Assembly: GCA_003389385.1 (NCBI GenBank)
Contig: QQVM01000012.1
Span: 124,001-188,000, forward strand
Source: Bacteroidota bacterium
Lineage (GTDB): Bacteria > Bacteroidota > Bacteroidia > AKYH767-A > 2013-40CM-41-45
Length of the DNA: 64,000 nucleotides
Reading direction: 5' to 3'
The notes under the pieces are model-generated. The model was not told the origin of the DNA, made no database searches, and worked only from the letters and a program-made list of their open reading frames with translations. This document shows, in pieces, positions 9,467-18,715 of the stretch (positions within the stretch are counted from its first letter, which is position 1; each line of letters opens with the position of its first letter). The translations under genes were made by a program, and so were the position numbers.

Positions 9467-12400
9467 TTATTCAACCACCAGTCTGAGGGTTTGAGCAGGG
9501 TTACCTTCAGTCTGAACAGACAACAGGTACATTCCTTTAGCAAACTTATTCAGATTAATTTCATAATTATTCAAGCCTTTTCCTGCAGCAAACTCAGCAA
9601 CCATCACTTCATTTCCAAGAATGTCATGGAGCTTGATGAGGTAGTTTGCAGAAGAAGCAGCTTCGAAAGAAACAGTAGTTCTGTCGTTGGCAGGATTTGG
9701 ATAAATCTGAACCGTATTGGAAACAGAAGTAGATGCTTCACGGCAGGCAAGATTCACAGTTACTGTTCTCTTACCTGGCTGACTGAATCCGCAGGCATTC
9801 ACTGCATTCACTGTAATGACAGCTGTTGTAGAAGTTGCTGTTGTGAAATTGAAGTTCTGGCTTGTAGTTCCAATTGTTGAAGTTCCAGGGGTAGCTCCAC
9901 CACTGATGGACCAGAGGTAGTGTGTTGCACCAGGAACTGGAGGAATTGTATAAGTTGCAGCAGCATTTGTCTTACAAACTGAAGCAAGTCCGCTTGGAGA
10001 TGCAGGAGGCGCAGGTCTTGCAGTTACAGAATAGCAACGTGCTGAGCTGCTGCCGCAGGAATTATCTGCGGTTACACAAATATTTCCTGTACCTGTAAAG
10101 GCCGCTGTAAAATTCACTGTGATGGAAGTGCCAGTATTTGTAATGATGTTCACTCCCGATGGAACTGTCCATGTATAACCAGTAGCACCAGGAATTGCAG
10201 CGATGCTATAAGTTACGCCAGTCAAGTTGCAAAGATTTGTTCCAGGACCAGAGATACCACCTGGCATGAACGGAACAGAACGAATCGTATAGGTCTTGTC
10301 AAATGTTCCGCAGATATTATGGGTGGTTACTGTCAGAGTACCGGAAGTAAATCCAGGGCCAAAGTTGAGCATAACACTATTAGTATTGCTAGGAGCAGCA
10401 ACAATATCACCTGTAGTAGTCCAACTGTATGAAGATGCATTCAGGACAGGATCTATTGAATATGCAACGCCACTGGTGTTGGCACAAACTGAAAGCGGAC
10501 CATTGAGTGACATTGAGTGTGCCGGCTTACCGGTGATTACCATAGTACGGGTTGAAGTATTTCCTATACAGTTTTCACCTCGAACAGAAATAGTTCCCTG
10601 ACCGAAAGTGGTAGGAACAGAAATCTGTACGGATGGAGTTCCCTGACCAGACACAATCACGACACCACTTCCGGTTACAGACCAGAAATAATTTGTGGCA
10701 TTGGTCATTGCTGGAACAGAGAAGCTGAATACACCACCGCCGCAAAGCAGATTATTACCTATGATAAACCCTGGCTGTGCTGGCCTTACTGTGAGTACAG
10801 GCACATTCAGGCAGCTTTGGATTCCAAGGCCACAAGTATTTTCAGGAGTCACGCAAATGAATCCTCCTGCATAAGTGTTGCTGAAGCTAACTGTAATGCT
10901 GTTAGAAGTAGAAGAGCCTGTAGCGCCTATTGGAAGTGTCCATATGTATGAAGTAGCACCGGATACAGGAGGTACTGTGAATACCACTCCGGACTGGTTA
11001 CGGCATGCACCGGCAGGACCGGCAATCTGACCGGCAGGATCTGGCTGACCACCAACACCACCAACGGTAACAGTGGCAGTTCCTGTGCAATTGTCAGCAT
11101 CGGTTATAGTTACAGTATACACACCAGGTGCAAGTCCGGTAGCAGTAGAACCTGTTTGTCCGCCAGGAGACCACGAATATGAATAGCCGCCTGCACCACC
11201 AGTTGCAGTCACACTGGCAGAACCATCACTTGATCCGCAATTAGCAGGAGTAGATGCAGTACTGGAAGCCTCGACTTTTGTTGGCTCATTGATAGTAACC
11301 GTGCAAGTGGATGTGCAGCCGTTTACATCAGTTACCATGAAAGTATAAGTTCCCTGAGACAAACCGGTAGTTGTACCGCTAATAGTATATGGACCGGTTC
11401 CTCCTGTGGCCGTTACGGAAACTGCACCGTCAGATTCGCCAAAGCATGATACGTGATTTAGAACAGAACAACTTGCCACCGGAGAATCATGGATAACAAG
11501 ATTTAGTGTAGCCGTATGTGGACATCCAGCTGCGTTAGTCGTAATGTGAGTATATATTCCACCCACCGTGTAAGTAGTTCCGTTTGCAGCCCATGTATAA
11601 GAATCACAAGCTGTAGCTGACTCTGAAGAAGAAGTGCTCTGGTTGATGGTCAGGTTAAGGGTAGTTGTGTGAGGGCAACCTGCAGCATTTGTTCCTACGT
11701 GAGTGTAAGTTCCTCCTACGGTATAAGTCTGCCCGTTCACCGACCATGTATAAGAATCACAAGCTGTAGCTGACTCTGAAGAAGAAGTGCTCTGGTTGAT
11801 GGTCAGGTTCAAGGTAGTTGTGTGAGGGCAGCCTGCAGCATTTGTTCCTACGTGAGTGTAAGTTCCTCCTACGGTATAAGTCTGCCCGTTCACTGCCCAT
11901 GTGTACGAATCACAAGCTGAAGCTGACTCTGAAGAAGAAGTGCTCTGGTTGATGGTCAGATTCAGGGTAGTTGTATGAGGGCAACCTGCAGCATTTGTTC
12001 CTACGTGAGTGTAAGTTCCTCCTACGGTATAAGTCTGCCCGTTCACTGCCCATGTGTACGAATCACAAGCTGTAGCTGACTCTGAAGAAGAAGTGCTCTG
12101 GTTGATGGTCAGGTTCAAGGTAGTTGTGTGAGGGCAGCCTGCAGCATTTGTTCCTACGTGAGTGTAAGTTCCTCCTACGGTATAAGTCTGCCCGTTCACT
12201 GCCCATGTGTACGAATCACAAGCTGTAGCTGACTCTGAAGAAGAAGTACTTTGGTTTATTGTCAGATTGAGTGTGTAAGTGTGTGGGCAGGTACCTGAAT
12301 TGTCAACATGTGTATAAGTTCCGCCAACTGTATAGGTTTGCCCGTTCACTGCCCATGTATAAGAATCACAGGCTGTAGCTGACTCTGAGGATGAAGTGCT

Positions 12401-13627
12401 CTGGTTAATTGTCAGGTTCAGGGTAGATGTGTGAGGGCAGCCTGCAGCATTTGTTCCTACGTGAGTGTAAGTTCCTCCTACGGTATAAGTCTGCCCGTTC
12501 ACCGCCCATGTATAAGAATCACAAGCTGTAGCTGACTCAGTAGATGAAGTACTGTTATTGATTGTAAGGTTTAGAGTGAATGTATGTGGACAGCCGCCTA
12601 GAGTTCCATTATGAGTATATGTGCCACTCACGGAATAAGTCTGACCGTTCACTGGCCATGTATAAGAATCACATGCAGTTTGATTTTCGCTTGATGTACT
12701 TGGTCCAGGTTGAGAAATTGTGAATGTTTGAGTGGCAGTACATGGTGTTGATGAAGTGACTACTACTGAATAATTTCCAGCAGTGAGGCCGCTGATAGTA
12801 AAAGGATTGCTGCTAAAAGGAGTAGCAGGTCCGCTGTTCAGAGAATAAGTCCCTGAAGAAGTTGCGCCTGCTCCTGAAAGCGTCACTGATGCCGAACCAT
12901 CATTACCCCCATTACATGTAACAGATGAAGGAACGACTGTTGCGCTCATTGCGCAAGTTGCTGCGGGATTAAGTGTAGGATTTTGATCGCATCCAACACC
13001 TGCAGGAGAGCCAAAAGAAAAGTGGCTTGTTGCTCCTGCGGTAATATTTGTAGCTATACCATTTACATATGCTGAAACTATTGTGTTAGTTCTACCGCTT
13101 CCTGCGGCAGTACTAAATATATGCTTCATTGTAGAATTTGTTGTAAAAGGTACAGTATTAGACATTCTAAATCTGGCAATTCTAGATCCCTTGGAGGAGC
13201 ACCCCCCGTCCACGTTGCTGATTATAGAACCAAATCCAGAACCAGGGTTCGCCCTTGCAGCACAATTGAAATGTCGGTACTTAACACCGCCTATGTCATA
13301 TACAACTGAACCTGTAGGTGATGAGGTTGGAGCTTGAGCAGCATTCAAATCAGAAGTTCCGGCAATAATGGAATTGGTAATAACCCCACCATTCGTCACA
13401 GATGTGTCGTAACCCAATCCAAAAGAAACGTTGGCTAGTTCAAGTGTTAGTGAACCAGTTCGTAAAAGATATACATCAAACTCATAAACAGTTGGTGATA
13501 CTTGAACCTGATTAGTCACATACATTTGGTATGTCGGAATCTGAGCATAACTAAAAGTGCCGATGAGTCCTAGCAGACACATCAAAAGACTCTTGCGATA
13601 TTTCCTGAGTAAAGTTTTCATTTTCAT
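9467..13627 (-). CDS. giant repeat adhesin with SprB and eight 51-residue repeats, T9SS cargo
   Basis: 1386-residue surface protein. Order: signal peptide (about 1-29, ending FSYAQ); cohesin-like beta domain (about 32-205); SprB repeat (about 228-305); eight tandem repeats of 49-51 residues (310-714), each with ACDSYTW and CPHT motifs; two more SprB repeats (about 718-860, CFGESDGAVSV and CGSSDGSASV); about five PKD/Ig-like modules (about 870-1300); T9SS type A sorting domain (about 1308-1386, VQIYPNPAND to KGMYLLSV). Each 51-residue repeat has two Cys, likely one disulfide per unit. SprB is the gliding adhesin of Flavobacterium johnsoniae; these modules suggest adhesion or motility, which is inference. 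ATG 13627 and ATG 13621 (MKTLLRK) are equally good starts. Confidence 0.85.
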   Translation of the reverse strand: MKMKTLLRKYRKSLLMCLLGLIGTFSYAQIPTYQMYVTNQVQVSPTVYEFDVYLLRTGSLTLELANVSFGLGYDTSVTNGGVITNSIIAGTSDLNAAQAPTSSPTGSVVYDIGGVKYRHFNCAARANPGSGFGSIISNVDGGCSSKGSRIARFRMSNTVPFTTNSTMKHIFSTAAGSGRTNTIVSAYVNGIATNITAGATSHFSFGSPAGVGCDQNPTLNPAATCAMSATVVPSSVTCNGGNDGSASVTLSGAGATSSGTYSLNSGPATPFSSNPFTISGLTAGNYSVVVTSSTPCTATQTFTISQPGPSTSSENQTACDSYTWPVNGQTYSVSGTYTHNGTLGGCPHTFTLNLTINNSTSSTESATACDSYTWAVNGQTYTVGGTYTHVGTNAAGCPHTSTLNLTINQSTSSSESATACDSYTWAVNGQTYTVGGTYTHVDNSGTCPHTYTLNLTINQSTSSSESATACDSYTWAVNGQTYTVGGTYTHVGTNAAGCPHTTTLNLTINQSTSSSESATACDSYTWAVNGQTYTVGGTYTHVGTNAAGCPHTTTLNLTINQSTSSSESASACDSYTWAVNGQTYTVGGTYTHVGTNAAGCPHTTTLNLTINQSTSSSESATACDSYTWSVNGQTYTVGGTYTHVGTNAAGCPHTTTLNLTINQSTSSSESATACDSYTWAANGTTYTVGGIYTHITTNAAGCPHTATLNLVIHDSPVASCSVLNHVSCFGESDGAVSVTATGGTGPYTISGTTTGLSQGTYTFMVTDVNGCTSTCTVTINEPTKVEASSTASTPANCGSSDGSASVTATGGAGGYSYSWSPGGQTGSTATGLAPGVYTVTITDADNCTGTATVTVGGVGGQPDPAGQIAGPAGACRNQSGVVFTVPPVSGATSYIWTLPIGATGSSTSNSITVSFSNTYAGGFICVTPENTCGLGIQSCLNVPVLTVRPAQPGFIIGNNLLCGGGVFSFSVPAMTNATNYFWSVTGSGVVIVSGQGTPSVQISVPTTFGQGTISVRGENCIGNTSTRTMVITGKPAHSMSLNGPLSVCANTSGVAYSIDPVLNASSYSWTTTGDIVAAPSNTNSVMLNFGPGFTSGTLTVTTHNICGTFDKTYTIRSVPFMPGGISGPGTNLCNLTGVTYSIAAIPGATGYTWTVPSGVNIITNTGTSITVNFTAAFTGTGNICVTADNSCGSSSARCYSVTARPAPPASPSGLASVCKTNAAATYTIPPVPGATHYLWSISGGATPGTSTIGTTSQNFNFTTATSTTAVITVNAVNACGFSQPGKRTVTVNLACREASTSVSNTVQIYPNPANDRTTVSFEAASSANYLIKLHDILGNEVMVAEFAAGKGLNNYEINLNKFAKGMYLLSVQTEGNPAQTLRLVVE
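11486..12700 (-). repeat. eight tandem 153-bp coding repeats
   Basis: Eight copies with a period of 153 bp (first copy 147, third 150) encoding residues 310-714 of the adhesin. Copies 4 to 7 are almost identical in DNA, for example the block at 11784 repeats at 11937 and 12090. The outer copies are more diverged: copy 1 has WPVNGQTYSVSG and copy 8 WAANGTTYTVGG. This gradient fits recent expansion in the middle of the array by unequal recombination or slippage. Confidence 0.93.
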
Positions 13628-14274
13628 TCTGGTTGTTGTTATGTTGTTTTTAATTCTTTTCTGATTTATAAATTTCCGTATGCAAACACAATCTTGCTTG
13701 AGCTTACCTTGATTGATTAGCTGAGTCCGACGAAAAATTTCTTATATCTCTTTGTAATAATTTCCCGAAACCGGGAACCGCATCATTCTTCTGTATTTTA
13801 CAGGATGATAAAGATAAAGAAAAAAGCAAATCCTCCTAATCAGATTTGGTAAGATCCTTCAGATTTTACACTTAAACCATGTTGCAACATTTGACTGGTA
13901 TTGACTTTCCTGAACCGGTTGGATACTCTGAAAAGTAATTTTAACCCTGCCCAAGCTCATATTTTCGATAAAAAACTAGGGTTAGACCTGCATTTTGTCG
14001 AAAAGAGGATCATTTCTAAACGACATGCTTTCCGGAATCATTAAGATCTTGTAAAAAAGGAATTTGGCCAAACACATGTTTAGGATGGTGAAAAGTTGAT
14101 CATAACTGAGATGAAAGGCTAGTTGTAAGGATAAAATTGGCTTGAGGATGGCTGAAATAAGGCCCCATCAGCCACTTATGTCGATCACATGGAGAAGATG
14201 CATGTAGTTAAAACTATATTTATCTTGCGCGGTGTTAAAACTGTTTCCATCGAATCGTAATTATAGCCTTCCTT
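13628..14274. other. 647-bp intergenic region, divergent promoters expected
   Basis: No gene supported in any frame. It separates the adhesin (minus) from the TonB-like gene (plus), so it should carry both promoters. A 12-bp perfect palindrome, ATGTTGCAACAT, lies at 13879-13890 and could be an operator or chance. Confidence 0.45.
14221..14228 (+). promoter_or_regulatory. possible -7 box of the TonB-like gene
   Basis: TATCTTGC resembles the Bacteroidota -7 box TAnnTTTG and lies 46 bases before the first ATG. The identical octamer precedes the AbgT gene at 22513. No clear -33 box is seen. Confidence 0.3.
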
Positions 14275-15039
14275 ATGTTTCAAATGTATCAAATCAAAGT
14301 TTCATTAATTTCAACAATATTGTTCCTATCATCAGTTCAGGTTCATTGTCAAAAGAGTATACAAGATTCATTGATTAAAAAAGTCATGAATCAAAGTGTC
14401 TTTAATGAAGATGAAGGTTTGCAGTTAATCAGGCAGGGAAAATATGAAGAAGCGGGCAGTGTCCTGAATGAAGTGCTGAAGAGGAACGACTTGTCAAAAG
14501 ACGCCTACATGAAAAGAGGAATCGTCAACTGGCAGCTTCAAAATGCGGAAGGTGCTTGTCGTGACTGGAGCGCAGTGCTGGCGTTAGGCGATACCGCTAC
14601 CTTCAAACTTCTCGACAGTCAGTGCAACGGAAATATGCTTATCGGGGAAGACACAGTGAAAAAAGATGATTACAGAAAACTATTCGCCTCAAACTTCAAT
14701 AATGATAAAAGCAACGGTCCTGAGATTTCCAAGGTGAAAGCCGATGTGATGCCTCAGTTCAAAGGAGGAGACGAAGCACTTTACCGTTATCTGAAAGACA
14801 ACCTGAAAATGCCTGAAAGCGCAAAGCAGAAGAAAATTAACGGCAGGGTTTATATCAACTTTGTAATTGACAGCCAGGGTAAAGTGCAATTCCCTTACGT
14901 AGTCAGAGGATTAGGACACGGCTGCGACGATGAGGCCTTACGATTGGTGAAAAATATGCCTGCATGGACTCCTGGGAAAACTGCAGGGAAACCCGTTCTG
15001 GTAAGATACAACATTCCTGTAAAGTTCTCTAACCCTTAA
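14275..15039 (+). CDS. exported TPR-like protein with TonB C-terminal domain
   Basis: 254 residues. An N-terminal signal sequence (hydrophobic to about 22, ending VHCQ) is followed by a short TPR-like helical part (about 40-110, AYMKRGIVNWQLQNAEGAC) and a TonB C-terminal domain (about 165-254, PQFKGGDEALYRYL, GRVYINFVIDSQGKV, PVLVRYNIPVKF). TonB domains contact outer-membrane receptors. This one lacks the long Pro-rich linker and persistent membrane anchor of a canonical energy transducer, and no ExbB/ExbD genes are nearby, so it is more likely a periplasmic TonB-like protein. ATG 14284 is an alternative start with the same signal peptide. It is a single gene, convergent with the beta-helix gene. 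Confidence 0.8.
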   Translation: MFQMYQIKVSLISTILFLSSVQVHCQKSIQDSLIKKVMNQSVFNEDEGLQLIRQGKYEEAGSVLNEVLKRNDLSKDAYMKRGIVNWQLQNAEGACRDWSAVLALGDTATFKLLDSQCNGNMLIGEDTVKKDDYRKLFASNFNNDKSNGPEISKVKADVMPQFKGGDEALYRYLKDNLKMPESAKQKKINGRVYINFVIDSQGKVQFPYVVRGLGHGCDDEALRLVKNMPAWTPGKTAGKPVLVRYNIPVKFSNP

Positions 15040-15079
15040 TTTTTAAAAGGGAAAGTAAAAGAGCAGAGGAAGTATAAAC

Positions 15080-15111
15080 AAAAAACGACTGCCTCATTTG
15101 AGACAGCCGTT
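15080..15111 (-). terminator. intrinsic terminator of the beta-helix/HYR gene
   Basis: On the minus strand a 13-bp stem (AACGGCTGTCTCA paired with TGAGGCAGTCGTT, two G-U pairs) is followed by TTTTTGTTT. The plus-strand transcript would have A-C mismatches instead, so it works mainly for the minus-strand gene ending at 15129. Confidence 0.8.
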
Positions 15112-15128
15112 CAATCTTCCTGATAAGA

Positions 15129-18100
15129 TTATTGAATAATTATTCTGTCTGACAAAACCTTTTCCTCAGTGATAATTCTGACGTGATAAAGTCCTGAAGC
15201 CAGTTCTCCGAGATCCAGGGAATGTCTGCCACCTTTCAAGTGATTCCACTCTTTCACTTCTTCACCCAGGTGATTTAATAAAGATAGCTTTAAAATCTTG
15301 TTGAACGCTGTTAAATCAGCATTAACAATTCCTGATGATGGATTCGGATAAAATGCAAAAGAAGTCGAATTGTTCAAATACCCATATTCACTACTTGTGA
15401 CAATCACAGAGTAACATGCAGAAGTATCGGCACAAATTCCATTGCTGATTCGTACAGCATAGTCGCCACTGACTGCAGGCGAAAATGTAGCTGTATTCTG
15501 TCCGGGAACGAGAGAGAAACCTGCACTACAGTTGAGCCACTGGTAAGAGACAGAAGTCGCGCCAGACACCAGCGTGTTTCCATTTTGAGATACTGACAGA
15601 TCAAGACCGGTAATTATTACAGTCTGGTTTTGACTTACAGAGTTACCTGAAGCATCTTCGTAAATCCATGTGACATTATATTGTCCAGGTTCAGTGTATG
15701 ATATTGGATCTGAGCTTGTAGCAATGATGTTGCCGTTGCAATTATCACTCGCACCAGGAGGCGTCAAAGTCACGTTGCAAATTGCGCTTACGGCCGGCAA
15801 GGTATGGAGGTCAGGTACAGGGGCTATTTGATCAGTGATGATTACATTTTGAGTCTGACTAACGGAGTTTCCGTTACCGTCAGAATATATCCATTCTATC
15901 TGATAAGTTCCGGTTGTACCAAAAACAACAGGATCAGCAGTGTGTGCATTCACTGTACCAGCGCAATTGTCCATTGACTGAGGAGCAAGCGCCATGTAGC
16001 CGCATGAAGCATGTATATCAGGAAGTGAACTAACAACAGGTACAGGAGCCTGGTTATCTGTTATCACAATATTTTGTGACTGACCAGACTGATTTCCGTG
16101 CCCGTCATCATACACCCAATTTATTATATATGATCCAGGAGAATTGTAATACTGAGGATCAGATGTAGTCGCGATTACAGAGCCTGCGCAATTATCTGTA
16201 GCGGAGGGAGCTGCCACCTGCACACTGCAGTCAGCAGTGATTTGTGGAAGGCTTGCCACATCAGCTACCGGTGCAATATTGTCAGTCACTTCAACCTGTT
16301 GTGTTTGAGTACTGGTATTTCCATTTCCATCATTGTAAGTCCAGGTCACAGTATAGTTACCCGGAACTGAAAAAGTAGTTGGATCAGAGGTGCTGGCCAT
16401 CACAAGGCCTGAACAATTGTCGGTAGCGGTTGGCGGCACAAGTGACACGCTGCAAGATGAAGAAATCAGAGGCAATGAATTGACATCAGGCACTGGGGCG
16501 ATTGCGTCTGTGATCAGCACAGCCTGAACCTGCGTGAAAGAATTTCCGTTTCCATCAGAATAAATCCAGTTTACCTGATACGTTCCAGGAACCATGTATG
16601 TCACAGGATCGTTTGTGATGGCAGACAAAGTACCTGCGCAATTGTCATTGGCCAATGGTGCATTCAGAGTGACATAACAATCTGCCGTAATTTGCGGGAG
16701 AGAAGACAATTGTGGAACTGGCGCGATGGTGTCCTCAACGAATACATTTTGTGTTTGATAGCTGTTGTTTCCATTTGCATCTGAATAAGTCCAGTTGATT
16801 GCATATATACCAGGAGTACTGAAGTTAGTCGGATCACTTGTGATTCCGGTAATTGATCCTGAGCAGTTATCCGTCGCAGTAGGAGCCGACACAGCAGATC
16901 CGCATGAAACTACTATATCAGGCAGAGTAGCCACGTCGAATGCCGGAGGGGCGTTGTCCAATGTAAGAGTAGCAGTGTTGCTTAGCATGACTGCGCATGA
17001 CTTGGACAATACACAGTCGTATGTTGCTGCATCTGTAACTCCAGGTGAATTTATTGTCAAAACAGAAGATGTAGCTCCACGAATGGGGTTTCCGTTTTTC
17101 CTCCATTGAAACGACTCAGCATTAGATGATATGCTAAACACTGCAGGGGAACCTGAGCATGCGACAACTGGAGATGGATGAGCAGATACCGTAATGCTAC
17201 CGGGAACATTTAGAGCCGCATCGTATTCAAATGCGCCAATGTCTCGTGTTGTGGCAGACATATAACCTCGCTGGTCCTTGCATGGAATCGGAACTACTCC
17301 GTTCATACCGGAGGAGGTACCTGCATCAATTGCCACGCTACTCGCGTACAATGCAAGTGTAGGTGTTTCGAACAAGCTTCCGTTATCGAGCAAAACATTA
17401 TCAAGATCGAGATAAGTTTGCTGACCGGTTATGGTTCCAGAACCGGTAAATGTATAACCGGAGCTGCTTTCAACAATGTTATGACTCTCGACTACTGCAG
17501 CTCCACTAAGCAGGACGAAATCTGTTGAAGCATTATCAGCTACGATAGTATTTTTCATATATAGTGTGTTACCTCCCGCATAAGTCCAAATACCAGAAGA
17601 ACCATTGTTTGCTACGGTACAGTTCGTGATATAAGTGTTGGCAGATCGGTCAAGCGCTATTGCTGAAGAACCGGTATTCCCGAAAACAGTGACATTGGTA
17701 AGCTTCATGACGGTAGTAAAATATCCACTACAGATTCCACTTCCGTAATCTGCTCCTACATTATTGCAAACAGTTGAATTCGTTACGGTGAGATTTCCAT
17801 TAGCTCCAACCTGATAGTAGCTGTCATTGTAAATTCCTCCACCGGAAGAATTCGCATTGTTATTTCTGATGATACAATTATCTACTGTAAGAATACCATA
17901 GTTAAGAATGCCTCCGCCCCATTGCTGAGGATAACCCGAAGTCGCGGTTTTACCGTGACGTATAGTAAGGTTCTTCAACAGGACTGTTCTGTTGGCGTAT
18001 ACTGTAATTACCCTGCGGTTCGCTGTATTTTGCGAAGCTGCTGCCTGGATAATAGAAGTGGATGGACTCACTCCGAATATTGAAATGTTCTTATTGATAA

Positions 18101-18299
18101 TTATGCCTTCACCTGCCACACCTTCTCCGGTGATTGTACCAGAAAGCATGATGGTATCACCGCTCAGTGCAGCGCTGATTGCAGATGAAAGACTAGTGTA
18201 ATTCGCACCTCCGGCTGGATTTACTGTAATCACAGCAGCATTCATTTTAATCGTGCAAATGATAATGGAAATTGCTGACAGGTAAATTTTTCTTCTCAT
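15129..18299 (-). CDS. parallel beta-helix protein with six HYR-like repeats, T9SS cargo
   Basis: 1056-residue exported protein. Signal peptide (about 1-21, ending MNAA); right-handed parallel beta-helix (about 25-360) with rungs such as NLTIRHGKT, NCIIRNNNANSSGGGIYN and NCTVANNGSSGIW, ending in the AIDAGT / RDIGAFEYD pattern typical of such helices; Ig-like domain (about 375-450); six HYR-like repeats of about 75 residues (about 449-896), each with a conserved Cys, DNC and GNGN motif; Ig-like piece; T9SS type A sorting domain (about 980-1056, FAFYPNPSSG to SGLYHVRI). Beta-helix domains often bind or cleave polysaccharide, but no pectate-lyase catalytic residues can be picked out. Probable surface carbohydrate-binding or adhesion protein. 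Confidence 0.83.
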   Translation of the reverse strand: MRRKIYLSAISIIICTIKMNAAVITVNPAGGANYTSLSSAISAALSGDTIMLSGTITGEGVAGEGIIINKNISIFGVSPSTSIIQAAASQNTANRRVITVYANRTVLLKNLTIRHGKTATSGYPQQWGGGILNYGILTVDNCIIRNNNANSSGGGIYNDSYYQVGANGNLTVTNSTVCNNVGADYGSGICSGYFTTVMKLTNVTVFGNTGSSAIALDRSANTYITNCTVANNGSSGIWTYAGGNTLYMKNTIVADNASTDFVLLSGAAVVESHNIVESSSGYTFTGSGTITGQQTYLDLDNVLLDNGSLFETPTLALYASSVAIDAGTSSGMNGVVPIPCKDQRGYMSATTRDIGAFEYDAALNVPGSITVSAHPSPVVACSGSPAVFSISSNAESFQWRKNGNPIRGATSSVLTINSPGVTDAATYDCVLSKSCAVMLSNTATLTLDNAPPAFDVATLPDIVVSCGSAVSAPTATDNCSGSITGITSDPTNFSTPGIYAINWTYSDANGNNSYQTQNVFVEDTIAPVPQLSSLPQITADCYVTLNAPLANDNCAGTLSAITNDPVTYMVPGTYQVNWIYSDGNGNSFTQVQAVLITDAIAPVPDVNSLPLISSSCSVSLVPPTATDNCSGLVMASTSDPTTFSVPGNYTVTWTYNDGNGNTSTQTQQVEVTDNIAPVADVASLPQITADCSVQVAAPSATDNCAGSVIATTSDPQYYNSPGSYIINWVYDDGHGNQSGQSQNIVITDNQAPVPVVSSLPDIHASCGYMALAPQSMDNCAGTVNAHTADPVVFGTTGTYQIEWIYSDGNGNSVSQTQNVIITDQIAPVPDLHTLPAVSAICNVTLTPPGASDNCNGNIIATSSDPISYTEPGQYNVTWIYEDASGNSVSQNQTVIITGLDLSVSQNGNTLVSGATSVSYQWLNCSAGFSLVPGQNTATFSPAVSGDYAVRISNGICADTSACYSVIVTSSEYGYLNNSTSFAFYPNPSSGIVNADLTAFNKILKLSLLNHLGEEVKEWNHLKGGRHSLDLGELASGLYHVRIITEEKVLSDRIIIQ
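15612..16955 (-). repeat. six tandem HYR-like coding repeats
   Basis: Six copies of about 224 bp encode units opening with IAPVPxxxSLPxI and closing with TDN or a variant. Conserved positions are one Cys near residue 20, TDNCxG and DGNGN. Copies differ considerably in DNA, so this array is older and more stable than the 153-bp array at 11486-12700. Confidence 0.85.
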
Positions 18300-18715
18300 A
18301 ATAAATTTCGGTTTTATGGGTGGAACGTCAGAAGCGAATGTGAGTTACCCATAACTGTCTCACTTAAAAATATCGACTGTAATATTTATGTATGAAATCT
18401 GTTTCAATCAGCCTCTCAAAATAAATGATTACACATTCTGTTAAAAAATCAATGTTTATTTCGCAAGCTGTTCACTTACAACTTGAAATCATACTGTAAG
18501 ATGGCCGTTTATTTTTCTCATAATAGAAATTGACAAATGCAGATTGAGTACAGAATTAAACATCAAAATCAATCATAGAATCAGAAAGCTAAACTGAAAA
18601 ACGACCTGAGACTTACACTTTATAAAAGCTGTAAGAATCAATCCGTTTAATACCTCACTGCAGTCAGCCTCAGTTGTAGTTTTACATCTGACATTTTTAT
18701 AATAAACGGAAAAAC
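18300..18715. other. intergenic region between divergent T9SS cargo genes
   Basis: AT-rich, no gene in any frame. The plus-strand side ends in a possible -7 box (TAGTTTTAC, 18677-18685) 30 bases before the next ATG. No hairpin or repeat was noticed. Confidence 0.4.

Noticed and set aside
11486-12700. 153-bp repeat array as a CRISPR or other non-coding array
   Set aside because: The repeats are in frame within one long coding sequence, contiguous without spacers, and conserve protein motifs.
13879-13890. ATGTTGCAACAT palindrome as a regulator site
   Set aside because: Single occurrence, no neighbouring regulator gene; cannot be separated from chance.
14275-15039. Canonical TonB energy transducer
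   Set aside because: No Pro-rich linker, no retained membrane anchor and no ExbB/ExbD genes in the window; described instead as TonB-like.
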